A stretch of DNA of 64,000 nucleotides from contig JAGPYM010000059.1 of assembly GCA_020736575.1 (NCBI GenBank), positions 1-64,000 on the forward strand, read 5' to 3'. This DNA comes from Thelonectria olida (lineage: Eukaryota > Ascomycota > Sordariomycetes > Hypocreales > Nectriaceae). A program made the translations under genes and the position numbers. The notes beneath the pieces were generated by a model. The model saw only the letters and a list, made by a program, of their open reading frames with translations, did no database searches and was not told the DNA's origin. Shown here piece by piece: positions 9,887 through 20,607 of this stretch; positions within the stretch are counted from its first letter, which is position 1; every line of letters starts with the position of its first letter.

Positions 9887-12717
9887 TTAGAAAGTAAGGC
9901 GCAGGACAAAACCGCCTGCCACCTTACCGGAGGCTTTAGTGCCGAGAGACCCATCAATGGAGTCGATTGCCATCTCCCACTCTTACTTTACCCCCGAAGA
10001 CTGTTCAATTCCTTCAATCTCGAGGGTCATATCTTAGCCTTCTTTGAGTTCGACAACATCATCGTCACACTCGACCTCCAACCCATTTTGGGTTGTATGA
10101 ACTGTCCGGGTGACCTGAGACGGGTCAATCCCCCATTTTGCGGCAGTCCGATTGGTCAACTCTTTCAAGGACGTCTGCATCAAGTAGACTGCCCGGTGGT
10201 ACTCTTTCCGTTCTGGCTCTTGCGGGTTACGGCGGATAATATAGAAGCAAGCCACAGGTTTGGGTCCTCGTTCAAGTGGAGGTCGATACGAAGGGTCGAC
10301 ACCAATGGCCTCGATCCAGCCGCTAAAGTTTCCGTCGTAATCTGCTTTATTGACCTTCATCGGCTGGTCCAAGCCCTTGCGAGACACACCACCGGTGGAG
10401 TCAAAGTTCTGCCATTGACCTCCACGACCAAGAGCGGAGGTTTGTGACGCCAGCGACAGCGAGCTAGGGGATGGGAAGATCATGGATCCTCTCATCAAGC
10501 TGCGCCCGCTTCTAGCTTGCCAGTTGGGACCATCACGACCTTCGATTTTGGTATGAGGCGATACGTCTCCGGGAAGTGAGACAGAGTGCAGATCAGGATC
10601 GTCAAGCTCCTCACCACGAAGGAAGAGAACGCTCACAGGCCGAGTACTTGTGAAAATGCCCTGGAGAGTTTAAAGTTTGAGGTGTAGATCTTCTTCCAGG
10701 GAGACACGTCCTCCGGCGCCGCCAGCTGAGCTAGCTGAGGACATTGACCATGTTCGCTTGTGCTTGACAACTTTGCCGGGTCGATGAACATCTGTTTTCA
10801 AACCAGCGGTGGATCGCTTCCGTTTTCCAAAATCCTTCATACCACTCTCAGCTGCGCGATCTGCTGCTTGAGCTTATCGATCGACTTCTTGACGTGGGCG
10901 ACATCGTTGGACAGTTTCCGCTCAGCTCCGTGATCTCGGAAGAGTTTGACTTTGCAGAAGCATACTTCGCAATTGATATCGGAGGAAGGTAGAGAGGAAT
11001 CGGACGCGACTGGGTTAGTTTTCGTACAAAGTCTCACAGGAGTGCCCTTGACACCCTTGGAGTGACTGAAGTCTGTGGAGAGAAGGTTGAAGCGGGCTGC
11101 AACGTTGACCTCAGGAATTCCAATAGTTCCAAGCGTCCAGATGACGGAAAAGCCATCGAAGGAATATGACTCGAGCTCCACGCGTGGTTTCTTGTCATCT
11201 CCCTCGACCGGTTGACCAGCCTCGACGAATTCAACCGCCTGGAGCTTTCCGCCTCTTTGGTGCGCTTCGTTGGTTCCTCTGCCTTCCTTCCAGAGACCCC
11301 AACAAACGCCTGGGCGTTGTCTTTGCTGATCATCTTCGAACGATATTCGGACATACGTGCGATATTTCGTCCCGGAGATAGTGGGCAGTGTGGCGTTGGT
11401 GTCGGCAATATATAATGAATATGCTTGGCCCTTGTTGAGATACGTGATCGGAATTTCATCTGCCTGCCTGATCATGGCAGTCGGCGCATTAAGAGTCGCA
11501 CGGAATCGTAACTTTTCTGCGCTGGGTGGGGGTGGATGAGATATTTGTGTGTCAGGGAGCTGACGGTTCTGTACTCCAACGAGGGAAGGTGCGTTTTGAA
11601 AGGCGGAATCAATGGAGGGCATGGGCTCTTCAGGTGGTTCCGAGTCCATCTGGGCGCTATCCTGATCCATGGTCTCATACCCGGTCTCTTGATGGACAAA
11701 ACTAGAGGGTGCAAATGCCGCCTGAGGTGGGGGTGCCTGGATGAACGGGTTGAAGTGGTGAAACCGATTGTGTTGACGGGTTTGGAATCCAGGTATTTCC
11801 ATGACGCCGGCTCCAAGGCCCGATTGCATTCCCCCTCCCGATGTAGGCATAGACAACGGGATTCCTAGTCCCATCCCTAGACCCTGTCAAGACCGGCTGG
11901 CCGGAGGTCCGAGCTACCGGTCAGAGAGCCGTCTCAGCACTGCAACAACCCCTCAGCTAGGGCCTCACTGAGCAGATAGAAATAGGGCTCTAAGCCACTA
12001 GATTGAAGGAAATCAAGAGCCTTCCAATGACTTCCTTTGCAACCTGCTACTGAATCTGACAGACCCAGCGTAGGTGTATGGAGGTCACCGGTCTAGGGGT
12101 GGGATAGTGTGTTGGTACCGCCCGGAGTAGGCGTGTAGTAGCCAGAAGGCGCATTGGGTAACTGGGAGAACGACATCGAGTTTGGGTCTAGAAGAGATGG
12201 CGTGAACCTCCATGGATCATTCGTAGCCCGAGGGGTCGGGTCTTGGTCTCGGAAGGCATCCTGCCCTATGGGATGGGACCTGTGTAGCGATTTCGGTCAG
12301 CGATCTTCTTTGGAAGCGAACTGAAGTGTCAAGTGAATAGAATACGGTAGAGAGCCTGGATCATAAACCGGGCCTCTAAAATCGAGCATAGAACGATTAG
12401 GAAGACGAAATAGGTGATGGGGCTTCAAAACTTACCTCCAAGGTTGTGGCGGTGCATGGATGATGGGGTCTTCGGCTGCAGCGGTTTGCGATATCGCGGG
12501 GACGGTCGTAGAGGAGCTGACCGCCGACACCTCGGGAAACTGCTGTCGGAAATTGGCGAGCAGCTCGTCCCCCGGCTTCGCCGAATTTTTCCTGTACGAA
12601 TATTAAACATTGTTGCTCGAATAAACAGCGAAATGAAATTAGACTGCGCTATGAAGGACATTTTGCATGCGACTCGAATTGCAAGCCGCGACAAGTTTCT
12701 CACCTTTGTCGAAACAT
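9887..12717 (-). pseudogene. CP2/grainyhead-type transcription factor, disrupted
   Basis: Exon 1 (12704-12717, M-F-R-Q) joins exon 2 (12436-12591) through a clean GTGAG..CAG intron. Exon 3 starts near 12272 after CTACACAG, and the main exon runs from about 11883. The main block (from about residue 120 of the 11874-10837 frame) is the CP2 DNA-binding domain: K-G-Q-A-Y-S-L, Y-R-T-Y-V-R-I-S-F-E-D, G-V-C-W-G-L-W-K-E-G-R-G-T-N-E-A-H, S-T-D-F-S-H-S-K-G-V-K-G, and V-K-L-F-R-D-H-G-A-E-R-K. Lesions seen: an in-frame TAG at 12093-12095, a one-base frameshift near 10845, and TAA at 10670-10672, 10034-10036 and 9983-9985. The domain order otherwise continues to a natural stop at 9887. The stops sit where Gln (CAG/CAA) is expected, fitting C-to-T change at CpA. 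CP2 factors regulate cell-wall and developmental genes in fungi; this copy cannot make full-length protein. Confidence 0.85.
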
Positions 12718-13522
12718 GTCAATATCAGGTAAGCTCGGTGGCCCCAAACAACAACTTTTCTCAGTAATTCTTAGGCAGCAAGATATAGTAAACTACGCAA
12801 GTGGTAATTTTACCCGTCTTGCGATCTTGCGACGACGATGATTGCACGAGTTGTCTAAAAGGCGATCGATGGATGTGCGTAGTCGTTGCTCATGGAGGTC
12901 TGCCAAAGAGAGCGGAGCCCAATTTTCGGAGGAGGGGCGGAGGACTGCGGCGCGTCGCAGACGAGGGCGTGGGACAAGACGAAGCGCTTCGCGCGGGACG
13001 CTGTGGTTTTATCTTGTAGGAGGGATGAATACAAGTTCTTTTTCCAGCATCGTCTCGTCTTTGGGGGTTTGGACTCAATCGTCTACCCTTTTTCACTAGG
13101 TATTACTGAACGGTTGAGAGAGTTGGAGCCCGCTTGACAAGAGGAGTCGCTCAACACCTACGTCGCAACAGGCCGCCTCAAGTAGAAAGGGGCTGCAACT
13201 CGAGTCGTAAGCTCCCGAGCTAGAGGTGGAGTCGAAGCAAGAGAGTAGGCTAGGACAGATAGCGGGCGAGAAATAGCCCAAGGCAGATCGCAGACAGGTA
13301 GTCCAGAATCGGTTCGTAGCGGTTTAACTCCAATTTAGATTTGCTTCATTGTATTCATCCCTGTGGATAACTTTGATCCGTCTTAATTCAGTTGCATTAT
13401 CTATGGGTGCCTCGTCTCCAGTGTACTACCCCCTTCTTCAATCTGCTGTTAAACATATGTTACTAGTCTGATGAATATCGAAGTGCATCGATACTCGCAG
13501 ATGATATACCAGGCTACATCGC
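12718..13522. other. Intergenic; no gene recognised
   Basis: Upstream flank of the CP2 relic and downstream flank of the hydrolase gene. Short ORFs on both strands lack domains and look like shadows of GC-rich non-coding sequence. Confidence 0.55.
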
Positions 13523-14869
13523 TCAAGCTATCTCTGTTCCATTCACGGCTTTCAACAATTGCGAATTCTCCCCACTGTGATAAGCATTAACCCCAAGAGA
13601 ATAGTGTGCACCGAATAGATGCGCCTTTCCCGCCTTGCTATAGAAAACCAAGTTTGGGTCATAACCCGAGCCCTGGTCGTCGCGGTGTATCACAACGCCC
13701 AGCATGGCTACAAAGTCGGTCTCGTTTGCAAAATGCTCTGTAGTGTGGACGTATTTGCTCAAAGGGTGTTCAGTCCCATCTTTCACCTTCCAGTCGATAC
13801 TTGGGTTCCCAAAGGTAAATATTCTTAGCCTTTCCTTAATGATTCGTCTCTGAGGGGAGCCTTTCGGAGTCTCTGTTACCAGCGCCTGTAGCGCTAGGCG
13901 CAAGACCAGGCAACCCTGAGAGTGCGCGATCATGACGACTTTGTCGGGGACCTTACCAGCGGCGGGCCATAGAGCACCCCTAAGCTCTTGCTCGAGGGCC
14001 TTCTGGGCAGCCTTGCTACTCTGTGTGCTTTCGATAAGAGTATTTGGCTCAGCGTCCCTGCGTTCGCCGCAACACTCGATAAAGTCCCAGAGGATGCCGT
14101 CGCTTCTGTTGTATACTCCTGTGACTTCTCTGTTGAAGGTGTCACGGATCTTGTCGCACGACCGTTGAAACCAAAAGAATTCGTTTGCAATGCCGTTGAT
14201 GAAGAGCCATTTCTCATTTGGTGGAGACGGAGGCCCGCCGTGAAGCGCTGAAATGTACGTTGGTGATGGAGGGTTGGCATTTGCATCAAAGTCGCTGCGT
14301 AGACTGACGTTTAGTTGAACGTCGTCGAGCCCGTTTGGCATTTTGCCTCTGCCCATTTTCAGAATGGCAACAATGGTCAAAGCTACCCGCTGTGCTTGGC
14401 AAACCACAGCGTTTCTGTTCTCTGGTAGCCATAAGTCGAGTTCATTGTACGGATTGTCCATGCCTTGGAACTCAGCATCTGGGGTTTCGGTCGCATCATC
14501 AGCGGCCGGAAATCTACCCAAGACACTCCCAGGTTTGACGAGATCGTATAGGAACTGGCCCAATTCGGGCAGATGGTTTAATATGAAGTTTAGGGAGGAC
14601 TTGTTGACGCCGTTGGTAAAGATAGCCCTCCAAATGAGGGCTGCGCCGCTGAGGCTTTGTGTCATGGCTTCGAGAGACCGATTTATCACCTGGAGGATTG
14701 CATCGACCACTGATGTGTCACCTGCAGCGACGAACACCTTCATCGCCCACGTGAGAACGGCGCCGGCTATGTATGAGCCGAGTGTGCGAAGTGTAGGGCG
14801 TATTTTCGAGGTCATGTTTGCGAGGCGCGTCGTGAATGCTCGGATCGAATTTTGTTCCAAACGAAACAT
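13523..14869 (-). CDS. Alpha/beta-hydrolase-like serine hydrolase (unassigned family)
   Basis: An uninterrupted 448-residue frame when started at the ATG at 14869; the extra in-frame residues further upstream begin at a non-ATG codon. The centre carries W-L-F-I-N-G-I-A-N (about residues 220-228), resembling the oxyanion strand of lipase-like folds. A nucleophile elbow A-H-S-Q-G-C follows (about residue 317), then F-T-F-G-N-P. A later N-E-T-D-F-V and H-L-F-G-A-H-Y could supply the acid and base of a triad. The N-terminal 150 residues are helical with a short hydrophobic stretch (Y-I-A-G-A-V-L-T-W-A-M). The first elbow position is Ala, not Gly, as in many DUF676-like fungal hydrolases. Substrate cannot be told. 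No lesion is visible, although both neighbouring genes are decayed. Confidence 0.7.
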   Translation of the reverse strand: MFRLEQNSIRAFTTRLANMTSKIRPTLRTLGSYIAGAVLTWAMKVFVAAGDTSVVDAILQVINRSLEAMTQSLSGAALIWRAIFTNGVNKSSLNFILNHLPELGQFLYDLVKPGSVLGRFPAADDATETPDAEFQGMDNPYNELDLWLPENRNAVVCQAQRVALTIVAILKMGRGKMPNGLDDVQLNVSLRSDFDANANPPSPTYISALHGGPPSPPNEKWLFINGIANEFFWFQRSCDKIRDTFNREVTGVYNRSDGILWDFIECCGERRDAEPNTLIESTQSSKAAQKALEQELRGALWPAAGKVPDKVVMIAHSQGCLVLRLALQALVTETPKGSPQRRIIKERLRIFTFGNPSIDWKVKDGTEHPLSKYVHTTEHFANETDFVAMLGVVIHRDDQGSGYDPNLVFYSKAGKAHLFGAHYSLGVNAYHSGENSQLLKAVNGTEIA

Positions 14870-15455
14870 ATTAACAAGATAGGGCGAGGAACACAACACA
14901 AAAGGTCTAGGTAATATGAAGACATACGAGAGACTTCTGAACAATATAGCAGTTGGTATACGGGTGTCTCCCTAGGTTCACATGTCATATAATTGATGAG
15001 AGCGCAAGGGTTTCAGCGCAAGGGCAGGGAGGGGAACGATGCCATGGCTGAAAATAGTGGTAGCACAACAATCTTAAGCCACTTATATGATATGACGAGA
15101 TGAATACGACATCTTACCAGCATACTCCTCCTGGCACGGCAGGATTATTTGCTCTTATGGACTCCCGTGTGACTCGTATCTGTAGGCTACCTAAAACCAT
15201 GCCTAAGCCACTGCAATATCCTTCATCATATGTAGGATGAATACGAAATCTTAGCCAATAGTGAATCTTAGCTAAAAATACTTCTCAACAACATTAGGTA
15301 GTTCTTTAGTTTTTTCAAAACTGGTTCATATTGCATCATAGTGACATCTCAACCTACATACCCCCCACTCGCACTTACAAATATCGCACGTTGAGGGTGA
15401 TCCAATGGGATGAAGGGCCGGCTATGATATGCCCCCCAACAGAGCAATCTACAGC
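14870..15455. other. Intergenic; nothing coding seen
   Basis: Promoter side of the hydrolase gene and 3' flank of the FAD oxidase relic. The phrase GATGAATACGA-ATCTTA occurs twice (about 15100 and 15237), suggesting a small local duplication. Confidence 0.5.
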
Positions 15456-17176
15456 TTAAGCGTCCTTTGTTTCAATAGCCGAAACAGCAAACGGGTTTGC
15501 AGTGAAGGTACCGTTAGGATCAGCCTTACCCCTTGCCCTACCGAGTCTCAGGTACTTGTCCGCATCCTCATAATAACATTTCCAAACCTCCTGCTTCCCC
15601 AAGTCCCAGTCACCATAAGAGCCCCAGAGCAAACGTCTGTCCTGCTTACTAAATGGGCTCGAGGGACCAGCCATAATAGAGTCATTCTTGGCCTGCCACT
15701 TTTCGGCATACTCCTTATACTTGTCACCCACTTCATGAAAGCAGTCTAGCGTCTGGACAACCGATGTGTCCCTCCAGCTGTAGGAAGTACCGTTATCCTT
15801 GTTTAGATAGAAACGCGAATTGGCGCCTCCAAAGCATTGAATCTGCATTACAAGCTTGCAATGGGTGTAGACTTCGTACTCCTTATCCCCTGGGTTATTA
15901 TCGAGCAACTGGTGCGGGTTATAGATCAAGTCGACGCGATCGATCACAGATTCGACCCAGCCGTCCTTTTCGAGAGTCTTCGAGTTGGTAGAGTGGGTGC
16001 GCTTGACGTAAGGGAGATCAAACTCTCGCCGCTTGGGGAGGATCCATCTTCCAGTCATCTGAGACATGTCCTCTTCGAACTCATCGATGAAGAGGGTCTC
16101 GTTTTCGAAGAACCCCTTGAGGGCCCGGAACTTGTCGAACCATTGATCAATACTCTCGTCATACTTGTCATCTTTGCTGGTCGGGCACCATTGCGCATAG
16201 ACCACGATGACAGCGGGGAAGCGACCATTGAGCCACTCAAGAAATTCATCCGCAAGGGCGTTCTTGATCTTGTTTTGAACGTGTTCCCAAAGACCAGCGT
16301 TATTCAATGTGGGGAATAGCATCGCGATGGGAAAGTCGGTGCTGAGGACGTTAACAGTGAGGTCAAAGCCTCGCGGGACCTTGGCATTGTCGGCCATCTG
16401 TGCGACGGCGGTAAGCAGCTTTTTGAGGACTTTGGGGGAGTAGATCCAGAGTCCTTTGATGCCATGTGGTCCCTTAAATCCGTTTGGACCGGCAAAGGTC
16501 CCCATGTAACTCTTGGCCTGATACACCTCGACGGTATACTAGTGTGAGATGATGCCAAAATTACCTGGACTGCCCCCAAGTATGGCGTAGAAAAGCTCGG
16601 CGTCGTTCTCTTTAGAGATGCTCGAATGGCACCGTCGTGACAGACCATGCGAATGGTTCTGATGTGATCGCCAAAAAGGCCAAAACCACGGCCAAGCTGG
16701 CCATAACCACCAGTTTGACCATGCCCACCCGCACATACGTAAGCGCAATCTCCGTGGGGGACAAACAGTTGGTTGTGCTTGAGATATGCGTTGAACTCCT
16801 TGAGTTGATTGCTGACACCAACGTACACCAGTGCTCTATCTTGGTCAATGGGGTCGCGGGGATTCAGAACCATCAAGTCCTTGTACGTGTTGCTAAGGTC
16901 GATCTGAATGTTCTTGCCACTGGTAGACGACGCACCACTGTACTGGTGACCGCCGCTCTTGACAGCGATAGCGACTTTGTTCTCCCTAGCCCAGATCACA
17001 GCATTGATGATGTCTTGGTCTCCTTTCGGCTGAACGATGAGATCTGGGTACATGTTGCGATCCTCCTGGTGAGTTGAGGTCGCGTATTGCTGGTTGAAGT
17101 AGGCGTAGTCCTGTTTCTCAGCTGGAGTGCCATCGCAGGAATATTGCATCCCTTCAAAGCCTTGGATTCGGACCAT
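15456..17176 (-). pseudogene. Berberine-bridge-type FAD-linked oxidase with frameshift and stop
   Basis: Two minus-strand frames together give about 573 residues, the usual length for BBE/GlcD-like oxidases. The N-terminal frame (from 17176) has the FAD domain: K-S-G-G-H-Q-Y-S-G-A (His flavinylation site) and P-H-G-D-C-A-Y-V-C-A-G-G-H-G-Q-T-G-G-Y-G (second Cys attachment region). Near 16630 the reading frame shifts to the one encoding S-K-E-N-D-A-E-L-F-Y-A-I-L-G-G. That frame hits TAG at 16539-16541 just after N-F-G-I-I-S-H. It then continues from Y-T-V-E-V to the BBE C-terminal domain ending W-K-C-Y-Y-E-D-A-D-K-Y-L-R-L and A-D-P-N-G-T-F. Family members oxidise alkaloid, sugar or polyketide substrates. 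With two breaks the copy is most likely dead. Confidence 0.85.
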
Positions 17177-17585
17177 GATTGCTTTCTGGAAGAAGCCAAA
17201 TACGCAATTGGCAGAAGACTTCGTCGAAGTCTCTGGTAGACAGGCTTAAGACGCGAGCGACATCCAATTTTATACTTTTCAGGAGTGCTTAAAGACACGG
17301 GCTAGTTTTGAGGCGCTCAGCCACCACGGTGATTCTGACGTGACATCTGTAAGCTGAAGTGTAATATTGATTTGGTGACATTCCTCGAGCTTGAGACCTG
17401 TAGCAGAGTCAGCTTACAGCGTCACTGTTATCTCAGCCAGCCTCGTTGTCCCAATCTCCGTCCCAATCTCCATCCAAGGCGAGCCGTGTCTCACGCTGTT
17501 GATGATCATTGGACATATTTAGGAGAATGACTATGTTTCCGTGTCTTACGCTTTTGCTTCAAGTGGTTTTGTCACACCGCCAGGA
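17177..17585. other. Intergenic flank up to the hAT insertion
   Basis: Upstream sequence of the FAD oxidase relic. No ORF with a domain. The hAT target duplication begins at 17586. Confidence 0.5.
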
Positions 17586-17593
17586 TCGCCAGC
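17586..17593. repeat. hAT target-site duplication, left copy
   Basis: TCGCCAGC, identical to 20600-20607 on the other side of the element. Confidence 0.93.
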
Positions 17594-20500
17594 CAAGGAT
17601 GCAAACCATTCAATTCAATCAACCGAGTGCCTCAATTGCGTTGAGTTGACCTGATCAACCATAATCTCCAGTGGAGTTGATCAATTGCGAGCCAAATTGA
17701 GTTGAATGTCCACTGGTTGAAGTCGTTGACCTCCAAGCCAAGCTATTTCCACCCTCGCTCTTCCATCTCCTTGTCTTCACATCCCATCGCTACCCACGGT
17801 GTTTCATCCGCCCCAGTACCAGTACTCTCCTCGACAGGAAGAAACAATTCGTCCAGGTCGTCGATAACCCCAGCCCGTAACCACGACCGCAACACTTGGC
17901 ACATCCCTATAATGTCAGCATCAAGCCGACTTCGTAGAGGCGTCACCATCCGCCCTGCCGCTGCAAACAACCTCTCACACTCTGCTGACATCGGCTGGAT
18001 CGTAAGGAAGTCCAACGCCATTCGTGAAAGGCGAGGATACCGCCGTCTGCGCTCATGCCAATACGATATTGGGTCTCTAACATCGTTGTCCTCATCCTCC
18101 CACGACGACTGCCATAATTCGAGCTCGTCCATGTCCTCATCGATGCCGTCCGGCGAAGAAGCTTCCTCTTTCACCATACTGCACCCGGAGACCGGTCGAG
18201 AGCGCTCGCAATACGCCTGAAACGGGTTGTAGTACTTCCGCTGCCGCTTTGCAACTGGTTCGTCGGCCACGGGGTTTCGTACAATCTGAAGGTGACGATA
18301 TTCCCTCTCCCATATCTCCTGAACCATCTCCTTCGCCTTCGTGGCCCATTCCGGGTTGTCCTTCCACTCATTCTCGAAATATCCCCATCGGAAAGCCGGG
18401 TGCAACGCTAAAGCCGTGTAATAGATCGGCGTCTCGTCCAGACTGCTGTAGTATTTATTGAGCTTTTCCCAACCCAAATTGATGTTGATTCTGAAGTGCT
18501 CCGCATCGGGTATCTCAGACGCCAGCTGCTTATAGCCCTCCAGCACCTCCAACAGGAACTCGAAGCCCTGGATAACCTCCCATACATTCCCGTAGGAGCC
18601 AACCCACCCTCGTTTCCGCCTGCGCTGCTGACCGTCGCCTTCTAGAGTCTTGACAGCATCCTCGTAGAACCCCAGAAGCCTGGCCAGGTGTTCGAGCACG
18701 TCCCAGTCATTCGCCGTAAGCTGGTTCTCCTCCAAGCAAATCCGGGGCTCCTTGGCAGACTTCCTGAGGCTGCCTGTCCTCCTCGACCTATTATCCTGCA
18801 CCCATTGTTGACGATGCTTCAAGACGAGCTGCTCGACGAATGGCCGAAGAGTGAGGGCGCGCCTGATCATATACAGTTGAGAAAGCCACCGGGTATCGTT
18901 GTCAATGATCAAATCGAGTGGCTTCCTCGCTCTGATCCTGGCATCCGAAGACAGGTCGAATTCAGAACGTTGTATGCTCCGCAGCAGATAAGTAAGCTGG
19001 TCCGACCTTCTGACGTCAACCACGAGGTTGTGCAGCTTTCCGACAGGTCCTTTGCGCCGCCAAAGTGTGTGCTCTGCCTCAGACAGCGCCGCTGCGCCTG
19101 ACAACTGCTCCTCGAAAGCCTCAATATTGTGGCCAAACAGCAGCGCTTTGGCCGAGAGATTTAGAGTATGGCCGAAGCAGCGCCCACGCCTTGTCGATCC
19201 GACAAACCCAAGCTCGCCACCAATTACCTCCATGGCTTTATCGTTGCTCTCTGCGTTGTCCAGTGTGAAGTACCCAATCTTGTCCTGGATCCCATAGGCA
19301 TCAAGGACGTCAAGTATTTCGGCCGCAATGTTGTGTCCGAAATGGCGAGTTCGTAATTCCGGCACGCCAAGCACCAGCTTGCGCGGCTGGCTGTTCTCGT
19401 CCCGAAAGAAACAAGCAATCCCGTACAGGCTGTGTCTGTTGCCCGACTTCCATCCGTCAAAGGAGACGTGAATCAGGCCGCATGACTGCTTCAACACCGC
19501 TATAACCTTATCCTTGTGTGATTCGTAGGCTGACAGAACTTTGTGGCGGATAGTCGTCCTGGTGATATTTGCATCAGTGATCTTGACAAGTGGGTTGAGG
19601 TATTCGAATATTCGGCGCAGTCTTCCCTGTCCGCAGGCGCTAAATGAGTGGTTCTCCTCAATGATCCATTCCAATAGAAGACGCTGGAAGTGCTTCCGGT
19701 CGAAGCTCTTAATAAGACTATTCGCAATCTCTTGTTCGCGTGGGAGCCTAGTATCGAGCTTCATCACATCAGCGATCGACCTCTGATCTTTGGTTTTCAT
19801 CTTCTCTGCTTTCTTCTGAGCCGCTGATTTCGTCGCTTCAGCAGGAGCCCATATTCCATGACCTTTGAATAAATGAGCATTCGCGTTCTGGATGCCCTTT
19901 TCTGCGAAGCTTCTTGGTTTTGGGCTCTTGTTTTGGATACACCGTTTGCAGACCCATCGGCGGCTGCCCTCGAGATTCTGAACATCGTACCCAAAATTCC
20001 ATACCCAAGATGATGTATCGCGAACACGTTGTGACCATACATGGTCGGGGAAACAGCGCCAGAGGTATTGATGTTCTGGATCTCGCTGAGGTGTTTCTGA
20101 TCGCGCGCTGGAGGCAGGCGTTGCTAGGAAAGCTTCCACAGGCGTCGTGCGGGGGAGCGTCTCGATTTCATCGTTCGTTGAAGGCGTGGCGGGTTCCATT
20201 TCGTCTGATCCAGCACGTTGTTGGCCTTAGTGTTGCAACATAGAACATGTGGCCGGCTGAGACGCGATCGCGAAGTCGCGTTTGTTTTCTAGGCAATTAA
20301 CCTTAACTGGCCCTAACTATCTTGGGCTTAGCGTGATCCGAATTGTGCGGGCAGACCCAGGCGACTTTGACTCAATGAAACGGCCGCCGTGCCATGACAC
20401 CAAAGGCCCAAGTCCATGCAGCAAAATCTGCTAAGTTACCCTAAATCAACAAGTCAACAAATTCAACCCATTCAATCAACAGAATATCAAAATGGATTGA

Positions 20501-20599
20501 CCTATTACATAATCAAAACTCGATGTTGATTGAGTTGAATTGACGTTGATCATCAATCCATTCAATATATTGAAATACGTTGAGTGGTTTGCATCCTTG
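17594..20599 (-). mobile_element. hAT DNA transposon, structurally complete
   Basis: A 3006 bp element bounded by inverted repeats starting CAAGGATGCAAACCA (left) and ending TGGTTTGCATCCTTG (right). It is flanked by a perfect 8 bp duplication TCGCCAGC (17586-17593 and 20600-20607), the hAT hallmark. Both subterminal regions are packed with GTTGA/TCAAC words (for example GAGTTGA and TTCAATCAAC), typical transposase-binding repeats. The single long transposase frame is open throughout. The copy therefore looks recent and potentially autonomous. Confidence 0.95.
17743..20199 (-). CDS. hAT transposase, full length
   Basis: An uninterrupted 818-residue frame beginning M-E-P-A-T-P. Residues about 75-125 form a BED-like zinc finger (W-V-C-K-R-C-I and N-A-H-L-F-K-G-H-G). 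The RNase-H-like core includes H-V-S-F-D-G-W-K-S-G-N-R-H and G-Y-F-T-L-D-N-A-E-S-N-D-K. The hAT dimerisation domain lies near the C-terminus (L-S-R-M-A-L-D-F-L-T-I-Q-P-M-S-A-E-C-E-R-L-F-A-A-A-G-R). It catalyses cut-and-paste movement in the nucleus, generating 8 bp duplications as seen here. The core motifs are intact and there is no stop or frameshift. A second, diverged and broken hAT with the same architecture lies at 32.7-36.0 kb. Confidence 0.93.
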   Translation of the reverse strand: MEPATPSTNDEIETLPRTTPVEAFLATPASSARSETPQRDPEHQYLWRCFPDHVWSQRVRDTSSWVWNFGYDVQNLEGSRRWVCKRCIQNKSPKPRSFAEKGIQNANAHLFKGHGIWAPAEATKSAAQKKAEKMKTKDQRSIADVMKLDTRLPREQEIANSLIKSFDRKHFQRLLLEWIIEENHSFSACGQGRLRRIFEYLNPLVKITDANITRTTIRHKVLSAYESHKDKVIAVLKQSCGLIHVSFDGWKSGNRHSLYGIACFFRDENSQPRKLVLGVPELRTRHFGHNIAAEILDVLDAYGIQDKIGYFTLDNAESNDKAMEVIGGELGFVGSTRRGRCFGHTLNLSAKALLFGHNIEAFEEQLSGAAALSEAEHTLWRRKGPVGKLHNLVVDVRRSDQLTYLLRSIQRSEFDLSSDARIRARKPLDLIIDNDTRWLSQLYMIRRALTLRPFVEQLVLKHRQQWVQDNRSRRTGSLRKSAKEPRICLEENQLTANDWDVLEHLARLLGFYEDAVKTLEGDGQQRRRKRGWVGSYGNVWEVIQGFEFLLEVLEGYKQLASEIPDAEHFRININLGWEKLNKYYSSLDETPIYYTALALHPAFRWGYFENEWKDNPEWATKAKEMVQEIWEREYRHLQIVRNPVADEPVAKRQRKYYNPFQAYCERSRPVSGCSMVKEEASSPDGIDEDMDELELWQSSWEDEDNDVRDPISYWHERRRRYPRLSRMALDFLTIQPMSAECERLFAAAGRMVTPLRSRLDADIIGMCQVLRSWLRAGVIDDLDELFLPVEESTGTGADETPWVAMGCEDKEMEERGWK

Positions 20600-20607
20600 T
20601 CGCCAGC
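20600..20607. repeat. hAT target-site duplication, right copy
   Basis: TCGCCAGC, identical to 17586-17593. Confidence 0.93.

Noticed and set aside
11034..11459. Velvet-like or other independent gene on the minus strand at 10.8-11.9 kb
   Set aside because: The 345-codon frame was first considered a velvet factor, but the motifs are those of CP2; the overlapping 141-codon ORF is only a shadow.
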